Made by a program: the position numbers and the translations under genes | Source: Phaeobacter gallaeciensis DSM 26640 | GTDB lineage: Bacteria > Pseudomonadota > Alphaproteobacteria > Rhodobacterales > Rhodobacteraceae | NCBI RefSeq assembly: GCF_000511385.1 | Contig: NC_023137.1 | Location: forward strand, 2,549,001 to 2,613,000 | Length of the DNA: 64,000 nt | Direction of reading: 5' to 3' | Shown here: positions 16,748-26,929 of the stretch, piece after piece | Position numbering within the stretch: the first letter of the stretch is position 1 | How the letters are laid out: the number at the start of each line of letters is the position of its first letter | Notes under the pieces: generated by a model | The model's database searches: none | The model's input: only the letters and a program-made list of their open reading frames with translations | Told to the model about the DNA's origin: nothing

Positions 16748-19111
16748 TTAAAAGGGGACATCCTCTGCTGCGGTGACAAAGCGGGCCACGACTTTCTTGG
16801 TGCCAGCCTTCTCGAAATCAACCTCCAGCTTGTCCCCCTCTATGCCGCTGATCGCGCCATAGCCAAATTTCTGATGAAACACCCGCTCCCCGACCATGAA
16901 GGCGGATGTCGCGGTGAGATCAATGACGCTGGATTTACTTTCCTTGGGCTGTGACAGACCACGCTCACCGGCGCGGGACTGCATGCGCTTCCAGCCGGGT
17001 GAGTTATACCCGTCGGCGGCCGCCATGCGATCCTCGATCGTGGAGCGCACCGCCCCACCGCCGCCGCCGGGGGCCGCAGCCCCGTAGCCGCCACCATAAA
17101 GACCGGGCGGGGTCAGCACCTCGACATGTTCTTCCGGCAGCTCATCGATAAACCGCGACGGCAGCTGTGATTGCCATTGCCCGAAGACACGGCGGTTGCC
17201 GGCAAAGGAGATGGTGCAGATTTCCTCGGCCCGTGTGATGCCGACATAGGCCAGACGGCGCTCCTCCTCGAGGCCCTTCAGGCCGCTTTCGTCCATGGAG
17301 CGCTGCGACGGGAACAGGCCATCCTCCCACCCCGGCAGGAACACGGCCGGAAATTCCAACCCTTTGGCGGCGTGCAGCGTCATGATCGACACCTTTTGGG
17401 CGGCGTCCTGTTTGTCATTATCCATGATCAGACTGACATGTTCGAGGAAGCCTTGCAGGTTTTCAAACGCCTCCAGCGCTTTCACCAGTTCCTTGAGGTT
17501 TTCCAGACGCCCCGGCGAATCCGGGTTTTTGTCGGTCTGCCACATGCTGGTGTAGCCGCTTTCATCCAGAATGGTTTCGGCCAGCTCCATATGGGTCATA
17601 TCGGCGTCGCCCGCCAGACGCCCCCAGCGGGCAAGGTCAGTGACCAGCTGGCGCAGCGCATTGCCACCCTTGCCCTTGATCTGGCCGGATTCGACCGCAA
17701 GCCGCGCGCCTTCTACCAGGGAGACGCCATTGCTGCGCGCCATGGTCTGAATGGTCTGCTGCGCCTTGTCGCCAAGGCCGCGCTTCGGCGTGTTAACGAT
17801 CCGCTCAAAAGCCAGGTCATCGTCAACACTGACCACCAGCCGGAAATAGGCCATGGCATCGCGAATTTCGAGTCGCTCATAAAAGCGCGGACCACCAATG
17901 ACCCGGTACGGCAGGCCAATCGTCAGGAACCGATCCTCAAAGGCGCGCATCTGATGGGAGGCCCGGACCAGAATCGCCATATTGTTGAGGTCAACCGGCG
18001 CCAGACCACGGGTACCGCGCTGCATCGCCTCGATCTCCTCGCCGATCCAGCGGGCCTCTTCCTCGCCATCCCAATGACCGATCAGGCGCACCTTCTCGCC
18101 ACCGCGCGCCTCGGTCCACAGTTCCTTGCCCAGACGACCGGAATTGCCACGGATCACACCGGAGGCGGCGCTGAGAATATGTTCGGTCGAGCGGTAGTTC
18201 TGTTCCAGACGCACCACATTGGCGCCGGGGAAATCCTTTTCAAACCGCAGGATATTGCCGACCTCCGCGCCGCGCCAGCCATAGATCGACTGATCATCGT
18301 CACCGACGCAGCAGATGTTCTTATGCGCGCCCGCCAGCAACCGCAGCCAGAGATACTGCGCCACATTGGTATCCTGATATTCGTCCACCATGATGAAGCG
18401 GAACCAGCGTTGGTACTGCTCCAGTACATCCGGGTTATCCTGAAAGATGGTGACCATATGCAGCAGCAGGTCGCCAAAATCGACCGCGTTCAGATCCTTT
18501 AGCCGCGCCTGATACTGGGCGTAGAAATCCACGCCGCGATGGTTGTAGGCGCTGGCATCGGAGACCGGCACCTTAGACGGCGTCAGCGCCCGGTTTTTCC
18601 AATCGTCAATGACGCCTGCCAGCATGCGCGCAGGCCAGCGTTTGTCATCAATGCCTTCAGCCTTGATCAGCTGTTTCAGCAGGCGGATCTGATCATCAGT
18701 ATCCAGAATGGTGAAATTGGATTTGAGGCCGACCAGTTCCGCATGGCGGCGCAGCAGTTTCACGCAGATGGAGTGGAAAGTGCCAAGCCAGGGCATCCCC
18801 TCAACCGCCTGCCCCAACATGCCTGCAACCCGCTCTTTCATCTCGCGTGCGGCCTTATTGGTAAAGGTCACGGCGAGGATCTCGTTCGGTTTGGCGGTGC
18901 CCGTGGTCAGAAGATGCACGATGCGCGCAGTCAGCGCCTTCGTCTTGCCGGTGCCGGCCCCTGCCAGCATCAGCACAGGCCCCTCCAGGCATTCAACTGC
19001 GGCCCGCTGTGCCGGGTTCAACCCGTCGAGATAGGGCATCGGCCGCGCAGCCATGGCGCGCGCGGACAGCGAGATCCCCTCATAGGGGTCGATATCGTCA
19101 AAACTGCTCAT
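16748..19111 (-). CDS. uvrD: UvrD/PcrA-type ATP-dependent DNA helicase II
   Basis: Superfamily 1A 3'-5' helicase of 787 aa used in nucleotide excision and mismatch repair. Motifs in order: LNPAQRAAV (Q motif), AGAGTGKTKAL (Walker A), AVTFTNKAAREMKER, VDEYQDTN, GDDDQSIYGWRGA, LEQNYRST, TLHAAKGLEFPAV and VGITRAEE. The C-terminus carries the Tudor-like VFHQKFGYGAISGIEGDKLEVDFE segment typical of PcrA/UvrD. MSSFDDIDPYEG is the preferred start; the 35 upstream in-frame codons have no family match and cover the LexA site at 19154. Confidence 0.95.
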   Translation of the reverse strand: MSSFDDIDPYEGISLSARAMAARPMPYLDGLNPAQRAAVECLEGPVLMLAGAGTGKTKALTARIVHLLTTGTAKPNEILAVTFTNKAAREMKERVAGMLGQAVEGMPWLGTFHSICVKLLRRHAELVGLKSNFTILDTDDQIRLLKQLIKAEGIDDKRWPARMLAGVIDDWKNRALTPSKVPVSDASAYNHRGVDFYAQYQARLKDLNAVDFGDLLLHMVTIFQDNPDVLEQYQRWFRFIMVDEYQDTNVAQYLWLRLLAGAHKNICCVGDDDQSIYGWRGAEVGNILRFEKDFPGANVVRLEQNYRSTEHILSAASGVIRGNSGRLGKELWTEARGGEKVRLIGHWDGEEEARWIGEEIEAMQRGTRGLAPVDLNNMAILVRASHQMRAFEDRFLTIGLPYRVIGGPRFYERLEIRDAMAYFRLVVSVDDDLAFERIVNTPKRGLGDKAQQTIQTMARSNGVSLVEGARLAVESGQIKGKGGNALRQLVTDLARWGRLAGDADMTHMELAETILDESGYTSMWQTDKNPDSPGRLENLKELVKALEAFENLQGFLEHVSLIMDNDKQDAAQKVSIMTLHAAKGLEFPAVFLPGWEDGLFPSQRSMDESGLKGLEEERRLAYVGITRAEEICTISFAGNRRVFGQWQSQLPSRFIDELPEEHVEVLTPPGLYGGGYGAAAPGGGGGAVRSTIEDRMAAADGYNSPGWKRMQSRAGERGLSQPKESKSSVIDLTATSAFMVGERVFHQKFGYGAISGIEGDKLEVDFEKAGTKKVVARFVTAAEDVPF

Positions 19112-19153
19112 GGGCGCGACATTAGCGCGTTTCAATCCCGGCGAAAAGAGGGC

Positions 19154-19168
19154 GTTCACAGTCTGTTC
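19154..19168. promoter_or_regulatory. LexA box upstream of uvrD
   Basis: GTTC-N7-GTTC (19154-19157 and 19165-19168) is an exact match to the alphaproteobacterial LexA operator, 43 bp before the uvrD start codon. A third spaced element GTTG follows at 19176-19179, again after 7 nt. Confidence 0.7.
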
Positions 19169-19382
19169 CACCCTCGTTGACAGCAAGTCAACTGCATAAA
19201 CTCCGAAAATCTTCAATAGTTTAAGCTTAGAAAATCGTCAAAATAGCTTACCGGTTAATAGAATTGAAAACTCGATAGGTCACCGTAAGTCTGTTGCCAG
19301 GCCAATGTGGATCCGATCCCGACCCAGCCAAGATACAATTCTGGCACATCACAGGCATTATTAATTTGATGGTTACGGCATT

Positions 19383-21179
19383 ATGAAATCCGATCTCAAA
19401 ACCAGCGTCGCTGAAAAAATTCGCAGCATGTCCCTCCTCTTCGTGCTGTTTGTAGCCGCGGCGGCCTCGGTCTGGGCGGTATTCTCGGTGCCCGCTCCAA
19501 TCGTGGATCACATGCTTGAGGCAGACGTGCGCAAGCAGGCAGAGCTCTGGCAGCGCCGTATCGTTCTGCATATGCAGGAACCGGGAGAATCATTCGAGGA
19601 GGGCGTCATTCAACCCCATGACGCGCATATGCTGTCTCTTTTCACAGAAGAAACCGACGTCTACCGATATCGCCTGCTGACCGCATCGGGGGAGATCTTC
19701 TGGTCCTCGCGAAGCGATGAGATCGGCGAGTTTGAAGCAAATGTATTTTTCACCACGCATGTTGCCAAAGGTGAAACTTATTACATGCATGAGACGCTGC
19801 CCGCCTATGATGTGGATGGCCTGACCCTGCAAACGGGCACATATGACAGCGACGTCACCCGCGAAGTCGCACAAGTTTACGTCCCCCTCATCCACAATGG
19901 ACATTTTGACGGGGCGATTGATTTCTACACGGATATCACAGAGTTGCGGGATACCTTTATCAACCGGGTGCAACTGTCACTATTGGTCCTGACCTCCATC
20001 GCGCTGCTGGCCATGACGATTGCGGTCTATGTCGTGTTCAAAACAAACCGGTTCCGCATGAACCAGCTGCGCCAACGTAACGAAACTGAACGTGAGATCC
20101 TGGATGAGCAACTGCGGCTCGCCCGGGAGGTCCAGTTGCTGGGAGAGCTGAACGAATGGCTGCAATCCAGCCGCTCGCTGGATGAGCTGTTCGACATGGT
20201 CGCCCGCTTCATGACACATATTTTACCGACGGCCGAGGGCAGCGTCTATGTCTACTCGAACTCTCGCGATGTGCTGGACGGTTGTGCCAGTTGGAATGGC
20301 GGCACTCATAGGGATCACATCCACCCGGAAGAATGCTGGGGGCTGCGCCGGGGCCGCACCTATGAATTCGGCTCTTCGGAGATTGATTTTGTCTGCGAAC
20401 ATGCAGAGCCGCATGACGGTCGCGCCTACTACTGCTTCCCGATTTTGGCCCATGGCGAAACCGTCGGCCTGATGCATCTGCGTGCGCTGAGCGACGCCAC
20501 TGAAGAGTTTACCCAAAGCAAGAAACTGGCCCAGATGTGTGCGGAGCAAATCTCAATGGCGATCGCCAATGTGCGGATGCGCGACCAGTTGCATGATCAG
20601 TCTGTGCGTGACCCGCTGACTGGCCTGTTCAATCGTCGCCATATGACCGAGACCCTGCGAAAGAGCATCGGCAATAGTCAGAAGTCCGGGACCCCGCTCA
20701 GCATCATTGCGGTTGATGTGGATCACTTCAAGAAATTCAATGACAACCATGGTCATGATGCCGGGGATATGGTGTTGCGCGCCGTCGGCTCGGTGCTGGA
20801 ACAGGCCTGCGACGGCGACGAGGTTGCCTGCCGCCCCGGTGGCGAGGAATTCACCCTGATTCTGCCCGGGGCCAGCCAGGAAGATGTCATGACCAAGGCT
20901 GAGCTGCTGCGCCAGGCGGTGGAGGCTATCGTGGTGCGCTACGGGGAAAAGGCACTGCCGGGGATTTCGATCTCACTTGGGGTGGCGCACTACCCGCGTC
21001 ACGGCACCATGCCACAGGATCTGCTTCGGGCATCGGATGAGGCATTGTACGATGCAAAAGCAAAAGGCCGCAATCAGGTCTGTGTCGCCTCGTCAGCCGA
21101 ACAGGCCCCCCGCGATCCGGGCGCGCAGAAGGGCCCATCTACACTCCACAAGCCCGACGGTCCGATCGCCGCCGAATGA
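19383..21179 (+). CDS. Membrane-bound diguanylate cyclase with GAF and GGDEF domains
   Basis: A 598-aa sensor. Two membrane helices (about 16-38 and 196-218) flank a periplasmic sensor domain; then a coiled segment (222-255), a GAF-like domain (about 260-400), and a GGDEF domain from DPLTGLFNRRH (410) through DVDHFKKFNDNHGHDAGD to the active-site GGEEF at 486-490. The catalytic site is intact, so c-di-GMP synthesis is expected. The RxxD inhibitory site expected just before GGEEF is absent (CDGDEVACRP). The C-terminal 35 residues are disordered. The gene is monocistronic; the ligand is unknown. Confidence 0.9.
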   Translation: MKSDLKTSVAEKIRSMSLLFVLFVAAAASVWAVFSVPAPIVDHMLEADVRKQAELWQRRIVLHMQEPGESFEEGVIQPHDAHMLSLFTEETDVYRYRLLTASGEIFWSSRSDEIGEFEANVFFTTHVAKGETYYMHETLPAYDVDGLTLQTGTYDSDVTREVAQVYVPLIHNGHFDGAIDFYTDITELRDTFINRVQLSLLVLTSIALLAMTIAVYVVFKTNRFRMNQLRQRNETEREILDEQLRLAREVQLLGELNEWLQSSRSLDELFDMVARFMTHILPTAEGSVYVYSNSRDVLDGCASWNGGTHRDHIHPEECWGLRRGRTYEFGSSEIDFVCEHAEPHDGRAYYCFPILAHGETVGLMHLRALSDATEEFTQSKKLAQMCAEQISMAIANVRMRDQLHDQSVRDPLTGLFNRRHMTETLRKSIGNSQKSGTPLSIIAVDVDHFKKFNDNHGHDAGDMVLRAVGSVLEQACDGDEVACRPGGEEFTLILPGASQEDVMTKAELLRQAVEAIVVRYGEKALPGISISLGVAHYPRHGTMPQDLLRASDEALYDAKAKGRNQVCVASSAEQAPRDPGAQKGPSTLHKPDGPIAAE

Positions 21180-21648
21180 GGCGGCTGCGCGTGGCTCAGA
21201 ATGCAGGCCATCCCGTCGCCTGAGCCGCAACCCAGTCCCTACCGCCCGATATTCGCGGCGGTCATGTCCACGTCCTGCGCCTCGGACACGAACGCCGCCA
21301 TAGAGGGATATTTTGGCAGCGGGCAAAAATCCGCGGTGGACGGGAGGTCGCCGAAGCAAAGGGGGCGGCCTGCGATACCCAGATGGCCTCCTTGCACAGG
21401 CCCACCTGCCCTCCGCAAGTACACATGTCAGCATGCCCACCGCCCCGCTCCGGCACCTAGCTACATGCAACCAGTATCATGTAAGAATGCCGGAATAGAG
21501 GTGCCGACGAACCCGGTGGATTGCACTGTCGCGTGGCCTCGCGCAGCCGCGTGCAGGGGAACCAGACGGAACAGGTCCAGCACGAATAGTTACAAAATTG
21601 TTTCAAACCTACACTCCGCACTAGACTTTTGCTGCAAGGCAGCAACAA
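21180..21648. other. Intergenic region, no supported gene
   Basis: About 470 bp between the GGDEF gene and the oxidase gene. A minus-strand 61-codon frame at 21239-21424 vaguely recalls a glutathione S-transferase C-terminus but is too short and unsupported. The last 100 bp are AT-richer and probably hold the promoter of the next gene. Confidence 0.5.
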
Positions 21649-22854
21649 ATGCGCAGCATGGATTTGCATCAGCGTTATCCCGCTCTCAGTGACCTTCGCC
21701 AGCGCGCCCGGCGGCGCCTGCCGCGTTTTGTTTGGGAGTATCTGGACAGCGGCACGGGACGGGAGATCACCAAGGCCCGCAACCGTGCTGCGCTGGATTC
21801 CGTGGGCTTTGCGCCGTCCATTCTGCATGGTCCGCAGACGCCGGATCTGAGCCGTCGCTTTCTGGGCATTGACCGGCCGCTGCCCTTTGGTGTGGCACCG
21901 GTTGGCATGTCGGGGCTGATCTGGCCGGACGCAGAACGCCAGCTCGCACGCTGCGCTGCGGCACATGACATCCCTTATTGTCTCTCCACCGTGGCCAGCC
22001 AGTCGCCCGAAGATCTGGCCGGTGATCTGGGGGCCGCGCCGTGGTTCCAGCTCTACCCGCCGAAGGACCCTGACATCCGCCACGATCTGCTGGCGCGCGC
22101 CAAGGCCGCCGGCTTTGCCGGGCTGGTACTGACCGTGGATGTGCCCGTCGCCTCCCGGCGGGAACGGCAGACCCGCTCCGGGCTGACGCAGCCGCCGCGG
22201 CTCACCCCCCGGCTGCTGGCACAGGTGGCCATGCGACCGACCTGGGCCATGGGCATGGCGCAGCGTGGCCTGCCGCATATGCGGACATTGGACAAATACA
22301 CCGCTGGCCAGACCGACAGCCTGTCGTCGACCGCCCATGTCGGCTACCTGCTGCGCACCTCGCCCGACTGGGACTATGTGAAATGGTTGCGGGACCATTG
22401 GGATGGCCCGTTGATCATCAAGGGCGTTATGCGCGCCGAAGATGCTGCGCCACTGGAGGCCCTTGGCGTAGATGCGCTCTGGGTATCCAATCACGCCGGG
22501 CGGCAGTTTGATGCGGCCCTGTCAACGATTGAGACCTTGCCCGGCATTCGCGCCGCCACCCGCCTGCCGCTGATTTTCGACAGCGGAATCGAGGGCGGGC
22601 TGGATATCCTGCGGGCGCTGGCATTGGGAGCTGACTTCGTGATGCTAGGCCGCGCCTTCCATTTTGCGCTCGCCGCGCTTGGACCACGGGGACCGGCGCA
22701 TCTGATCGACATACTGCGTAAGGACCTGGAGGCAAACATGGGCCAACTCGGGATCCCCGATTTGACCAACTTGCCGCAACCGTTGACCCTTCCGCCCCTT
22801 AACCCGCCATTCGCGACAAATAGGACCGATACGGACATAAATACACCGCCGTAA
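21649..22854 (+). CDS. FMN-dependent alpha-hydroxy-acid oxidising protein (L-lactate dehydrogenase-like)
   Basis: A 401-aa TIM-barrel flavoenzyme. Family blocks: RRLPRFVWEYLDSGTG, PFGVAPVGMSGLIWP, YCLSTVASQSPEDLA, AGLVLTVDVPVASRRERQTR, PLIIKGVMRAEDAA, the catalytic His in SNHAGRQFD, and LIFDSGIEGGLDILRALALGADFVMLGRA. It oxidises an L-2-hydroxy acid; lactate, glycolate or mandelate cannot be distinguished here. The usual NHGGRQLD motif reads NHAGRQFD. A start at 21658 is an alternative. It lies 126 bp before pyc, so it may help to supply pyruvate, but this is only contextual. Confidence 0.85.
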   Translation: MRSMDLHQRYPALSDLRQRARRRLPRFVWEYLDSGTGREITKARNRAALDSVGFAPSILHGPQTPDLSRRFLGIDRPLPFGVAPVGMSGLIWPDAERQLARCAAAHDIPYCLSTVASQSPEDLAGDLGAAPWFQLYPPKDPDIRHDLLARAKAAGFAGLVLTVDVPVASRRERQTRSGLTQPPRLTPRLLAQVAMRPTWAMGMAQRGLPHMRTLDKYTAGQTDSLSSTAHVGYLLRTSPDWDYVKWLRDHWDGPLIIKGVMRAEDAAPLEALGVDALWVSNHAGRQFDAALSTIETLPGIRAATRLPLIFDSGIEGGLDILRALALGADFVMLGRAFHFALAALGPRGPAHLIDILRKDLEANMGQLGIPDLTNLPQPLTLPPLNPPFATNRTDTDINTPP

Positions 22855-22980
22855 TCGCAATTTTTGCCGGTTTCTGGCCTCAGGTCAGCGCTATCACGCT
22901 GGCCATACCCAGAACTACGTCTATACCGGACCCTAATTTGCGCTTATCACTTCGCCAAACTGCACGACCCCGAGGAAGCC

Positions 22981-25900
22981 ATGACCGACTTCAAGAAAAT
23001 CCTGATCGCCAACCGCGGCGAGATCGCCATCCGCGTCATGCGGGCAGCCAATGAGATGGGCAAGAAGACGGTGGCCGTCTATGCCGAGGAGGACAAGCTG
23101 GGCCTGCACCGGTTCAAGGCGGATGAAGCCTATCGGATCGGCGAAGGGATGGGGCCAGTCGCCGCCTATCTGTCGATTGATGAAATCATTCGTGTCGCGA
23201 AGGAATGCGGCGCCGATGCGATTCACCCCGGATACGGCCTGTTGTCCGAGAACCCGGACTTCGTGGATGCCTGCGCGCGCAATGGCATCACCTTCATCGG
23301 TCCAAAGGCGGAAACCATGCGCGCCCTTGGCGACAAGGCAAGCGCCCGCCGCGTCGCCATTGAGGCCGATGTGCCCGTGATCCCGGCAACCGAGGTGCTG
23401 GGCAATGATATGGACGCGATCCGCAAGGAAGCCGCAGACGTGGGTTACCCGCTGATGCTGAAAGCCTCCTGGGGTGGCGGCGGTCGCGGCATGCGCCCGA
23501 TCCACAGCGAAGATGAGCTGGAAGAAAAAGTACTGGAAGGCCGCCGCGAAGCGGAAGCCGCCTTTGGCAATGGCGAGGGGTATCTGGAGAAGATGATCAC
23601 CCGCGCCCGGCACGTTGAGGTTCAGATCCTTGGCGACAAGCACGGCGAGATCTACCATCTCTATGAGCGGGACTGCTCCGTCCAGCGCCGCAATCAGAAA
23701 GTGGTCGAACGCGCGCCTGCCCCCTATCTGACAGAGGAGCAGCGCACCGAGATCTGCGATCTGGGCCGCAAGATCTGCCAGCATGTGAACTATGAATGCG
23801 CAGGCACCGTCGAATTCCTGATGGATATGAACGACGGCAAATTCTACTTCATCGAGGTGAACCCGCGCGTTCAGGTGGAACATACCGTCACCGAGGAAGT
23901 CACCGGTATCGACATCGTGCAGGCGCAAATCCTGATCGCCGAGGGCAAGACCATTGCCGAGGCCACCGGCAAGGCGTCACAGGATGAAATCCGCCTCAAT
24001 GGCCATGCCTTGCAGACACGGGTGACCACTGAGGACCCCCTGAACAACTTCATTCCCGACTATGGCCGCATCACCGCCTATCGCTCGGCCACCGGCATGG
24101 GGATCCGTCTGGATGGTGGCACGGCCTATGCAGGCGGGGTGATCACGCGATACTACGATTCGCTGCTGACCAAGGTGACAGCCAAGGCCCCCACCCCGGA
24201 AAAGGCGATTGCGCGGATGGACCGCGCCCTGCGCGAATTCCGGGTGCGCGGTGTCAGCACCAATATCGCCTTTGTCGAGAACCTGCTGAAACACCCGACC
24301 TTCCTGTCGAATGAATATACCACCAAATTCATCGACGAGACGCCGGAGCTGTTCCAATTTGCCAAGCGCCGCGACCGCGGCACCAAGGTGCTGACCTATA
24401 TCGCCGATATTTCGGTCAATGGTCACCCGGAGACCGAAGGCCGCCCGGAACCACATGCAGATCTGAAAGAACCGCGCGCGCCGAAAGCGGATGCCGCAAC
24501 GCAGCCCTATGGCACCCGGAACCTGCTGGAACAAAAGGGCGCGCAGGCGGTTGCCGACTGGATGAAGGCGCAGCGCCAGCTGTTGCTGACCGATACCACC
24601 ATGCGCGATGGTCACCAGTCGCTGCTGGCCACCCGGATGCGCAGCCATGACATGATCAAAGTGGCCCCGGCCTATGCGCAGAACCTCAGCCAGCTGTTCT
24701 CGGTCGAGTGCTGGGGCGGTGCGACATTCGACGTGGCCTACCGCTTCTTGCAAGAATGCCCTTGGCAGCGCCTGCGTGATCTGCGCGAGCGGATGCCGAA
24801 CCTGATGACCCAGATGCTGCTGCGCGCCTCCAACGGGGTTGGCTATACCAACTACCCCGACAATGTGGTGCAGAGCTTTGTGAAACAGGCCGCCACGGGC
24901 GTTGATGTGTTCCGCGTGTTCGACAGCCTGAACTGGGTTGAAAACATGCGCGTTGCGATGGACGCCGTCGTCGAGAGCGGCAAGATCTGCGAAGGCACCA
25001 TCTGCTACACCGGTGACATCCTTGATCCGAGCCGGGCCAAATACGACCTCAAGTATTATGTCGGCATGGCTAAGGAGCTGGAAGCCGCAGGCGCGCATAT
25101 CCTCGGCCTCAAAGATATGGCTGGCCTGTTGAAGCCTGCCGCCGCCCGCCAGTTGGTCAAGGCGCTGAAGGAAGAGGTCGGCCTCCCGGTCCACTTCCAC
25201 ACCCATGATACCTCTGGTGTGGCTGGCGCCACCATTCTGGCGGCAGCGGATGCCGGCGTGGATGCTGTGGATGCGGCGATGGATGCCTTCAGTGGTGGCA
25301 CCTCGCAGCCTTGCCTCGGCTCCATCGTCGAATCGCTGCGCAACACCGACCGCGACACCGGCATCGACATCGCCGCGGTGCGCGAGATCTCCGGTTACTG
25401 GGAGCAGGTGCGGGCGCACTACGTGGCCTTCGAGAGCGGGCTCGCCGCGCCTGCATCCGAGGTTTACCTGCACGAGATGCCCGGTGGTCAGTTCACCAAC
25501 CTGAAAGCACAGGCCCGGTCGCTGGGTCTGGAAGAGAAATGGTCGGATGTGGCGCAGACCTATGCCGATGTGAACCAGATGTTTGGCGACATTGTGAAGG
25601 TGACGCCATCGTCCAAGGTGGTTGGCGACATGGCGCTGATGATGGTCTCCCAAGGCCTGACCCGCGATGATGTCGAGGACCCGAAGAGTGATGTGGCCTT
25701 CCCCGACTCGGTGGTGGACATGATGCGCGGCAATCTGGGCCAGCCGCCGGGTGGCTTCCCTGAAGGGATCGTCTCCAAGGTGCTGAAAGGCGATGCCCCC
25801 AATCTGGAACGCCCCGGCGCCCATCTGGCGCCTGTGGATCTGGAAGCGACCCGCGCCGAAGTCTCCAAAGAGCTGGAAGGCAAAGAGGTCGATGATGAGG

Positions 25901-26421
25901 ATCTGAACGGCTACCTGATGTATCCCAAGGTGTTCCTCGACTACATGGGTCGCCATCGTCAGTATGGTCCGGTGCGCAGCCTGCCCACCCGCACCTTCTT
26001 CTACGGGATGGAACCCGGCGAAGAAATCACTGCCGAAATCGATCCCGGCAAGACGCTGGAAATCCGGCTGCAGGCGATTGGCGACACCGACGACAAGGGT
26101 GAGGTCAAAGTCTTCTTTGAACTGAACGGTCAGCCCCGCGTCATTCGCGTCCCGAACCGTCTGGTCAAAGCCACCACCCAAGCCAACCCGAAGGCCGAGC
26201 AGGGCAACCCCAACCACATCGGCGCGCCGATGCCGGGTGTTGTGGCCTCCGTTGCGGTGCAGGTTGGTCAGCCGGTGCATGAGGGCGACATGCTCCTGAC
26301 CATTGAGGCGATGAAGATGGAGACCGGCATCCACGCCGAACGTGATGCGGTGGTGAAAGCCGTGCATGTCCAACCGGGTGGTCAGATCGACGCCAAGGAC
26401 CTGCTGATCGAGCTGGAGTGA
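22981..26421 (+). CDS. pyc: Pyruvate carboxylase
   Basis: Single-chain biotin enzyme of 1146 aa that makes oxaloacetate from pyruvate and bicarbonate with ATP. Domains: biotin carboxylase (1-450; KILIANRGEIAIRV, GGGGRGMR, EVNPRVQVEHTVTEE), carboxyltransferase (about 530-800; LLLTDTTMRDGHQSLLATR, HFHTHDTSG), the PYC/OADA domain, and the biotinyl domain with AMKM and the biotinylated Lys at 1112. The ATG at 22981 has GAGGAAG before it. An upstream open extension of 39 codons has no homology. The enzyme depends on biotin, made by the operon at 42505-47963. Confidence 0.97.
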   Translation: MTDFKKILIANRGEIAIRVMRAANEMGKKTVAVYAEEDKLGLHRFKADEAYRIGEGMGPVAAYLSIDEIIRVAKECGADAIHPGYGLLSENPDFVDACARNGITFIGPKAETMRALGDKASARRVAIEADVPVIPATEVLGNDMDAIRKEAADVGYPLMLKASWGGGGRGMRPIHSEDELEEKVLEGRREAEAAFGNGEGYLEKMITRARHVEVQILGDKHGEIYHLYERDCSVQRRNQKVVERAPAPYLTEEQRTEICDLGRKICQHVNYECAGTVEFLMDMNDGKFYFIEVNPRVQVEHTVTEEVTGIDIVQAQILIAEGKTIAEATGKASQDEIRLNGHALQTRVTTEDPLNNFIPDYGRITAYRSATGMGIRLDGGTAYAGGVITRYYDSLLTKVTAKAPTPEKAIARMDRALREFRVRGVSTNIAFVENLLKHPTFLSNEYTTKFIDETPELFQFAKRRDRGTKVLTYIADISVNGHPETEGRPEPHADLKEPRAPKADAATQPYGTRNLLEQKGAQAVADWMKAQRQLLLTDTTMRDGHQSLLATRMRSHDMIKVAPAYAQNLSQLFSVECWGGATFDVAYRFLQECPWQRLRDLRERMPNLMTQMLLRASNGVGYTNYPDNVVQSFVKQAATGVDVFRVFDSLNWVENMRVAMDAVVESGKICEGTICYTGDILDPSRAKYDLKYYVGMAKELEAAGAHILGLKDMAGLLKPAAARQLVKALKEEVGLPVHFHTHDTSGVAGATILAAADAGVDAVDAAMDAFSGGTSQPCLGSIVESLRNTDRDTGIDIAAVREISGYWEQVRAHYVAFESGLAAPASEVYLHEMPGGQFTNLKAQARSLGLEEKWSDVAQTYADVNQMFGDIVKVTPSSKVVGDMALMMVSQGLTRDDVEDPKSDVAFPDSVVDMMRGNLGQPPGGFPEGIVSKVLKGDAPNLERPGAHLAPVDLEATRAEVSKELEGKEVDDEDLNGYLMYPKVFLDYMGRHRQYGPVRSLPTRTFFYGMEPGEEITAEIDPGKTLEIRLQAIGDTDDKGEVKVFFELNGQPRVIRVPNRLVKATTQANPKAEQGNPNHIGAPMPGVVASVAVQVGQPVHEGDMLLTIEAMKMETGIHAERDAVVKAVHVQPGGQIDAKDLLIELE

Positions 26422-26471
26422 TCCTGTCCAAAGCCTGTCACGGATGGCAGGCACCACTAATATAATCTGAA

Positions 26472-26501
26472 GGCGTCCCTGCAGATCGGGGGCGCCTTTT
26501 T
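26472..26501 (+). terminator. Intrinsic terminator after pyc
   Basis: Stem GGCGTCC/GGGCGCC with a G-U type pair, an 11-nt loop and five Ts, about 50 bp past the pyc stop. Confidence 0.7.
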
Positions 26502-26535
26502 CGTCAGATGGAACGTGCTGCCAGATGCGCGGCGG

Positions 26536-26742
26536 TCAGATCAGCGCCTGTGTCTCAATCGCTGGCGGCAGCATCACCGGGGCCTCGGCGGAATGAAGAC
26601 CCGCGGCCTGTCCACCGGCGGTGAGTTTGACGCCAATTGCCAGACCAATGGCAACGGTCAGACCAAAAATACGCAAGGCGTCCAGGCGGTCGTCCAAGGA
26701 TGTGCCCAGCCGGTCGCGCAGCGGTGTGCTTAGCAGTGTCAT
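26536..26742 (-). CDS. Small hypothetical protein with one membrane helix
   Basis: A 68-aa protein not recognised. It has an amphipathic basic N-terminus (MTLLSTPLRDRLGTSLDDRLDAL), a hydrophobic helix at about 24-37 (RIFGLTVAIGLAIGV), and a small polar tail. The frame is open to an ATG at 26796, but the start at 26742 has AGGGAG about 9 nt upstream and is preferred. It is convergent with pyc. Confidence 0.5.
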   Translation of the reverse strand: MTLLSTPLRDRLGTSLDDRLDALRIFGLTVAIGLAIGVKLTAGGQAAGLHSAEAPVMLPPAIETQALI

Positions 26743-26929
26743 CAAGCGGCTCCCTCTTTGGTTTCGCAGATCTTTCTGCGGGTTGGCCTGGCTCATTGGT
26801 GCACTGTGCTCAGTATAATTTCGACCAGGCTCATGGTGTCATCATAGAGGTAAAACGCAGCAACCAGCGGGTTCCGTCGCTCAAATCGCCGTGACGGTCA
26901 TTTTTTGCCGACCGCTTTGCGTTTTTCGC

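Noticed and set aside
21239..21424. Minus-strand 61-codon frame with a faint glutathione S-transferase flavour (PLCFGDLPSTADFCPLPKY)
   Set aside because: Too short, no conserved core, no upstream GST half within reach; the resemblance is weak enough to be chance.
23977..26457. Very long open frame (over 800 codons) antisense to pyruvate carboxylase
   Set aside because: It is a mirror of the high-GC codon usage of pyc. Its translation has no recognisable domain, and the sense gene is complete.
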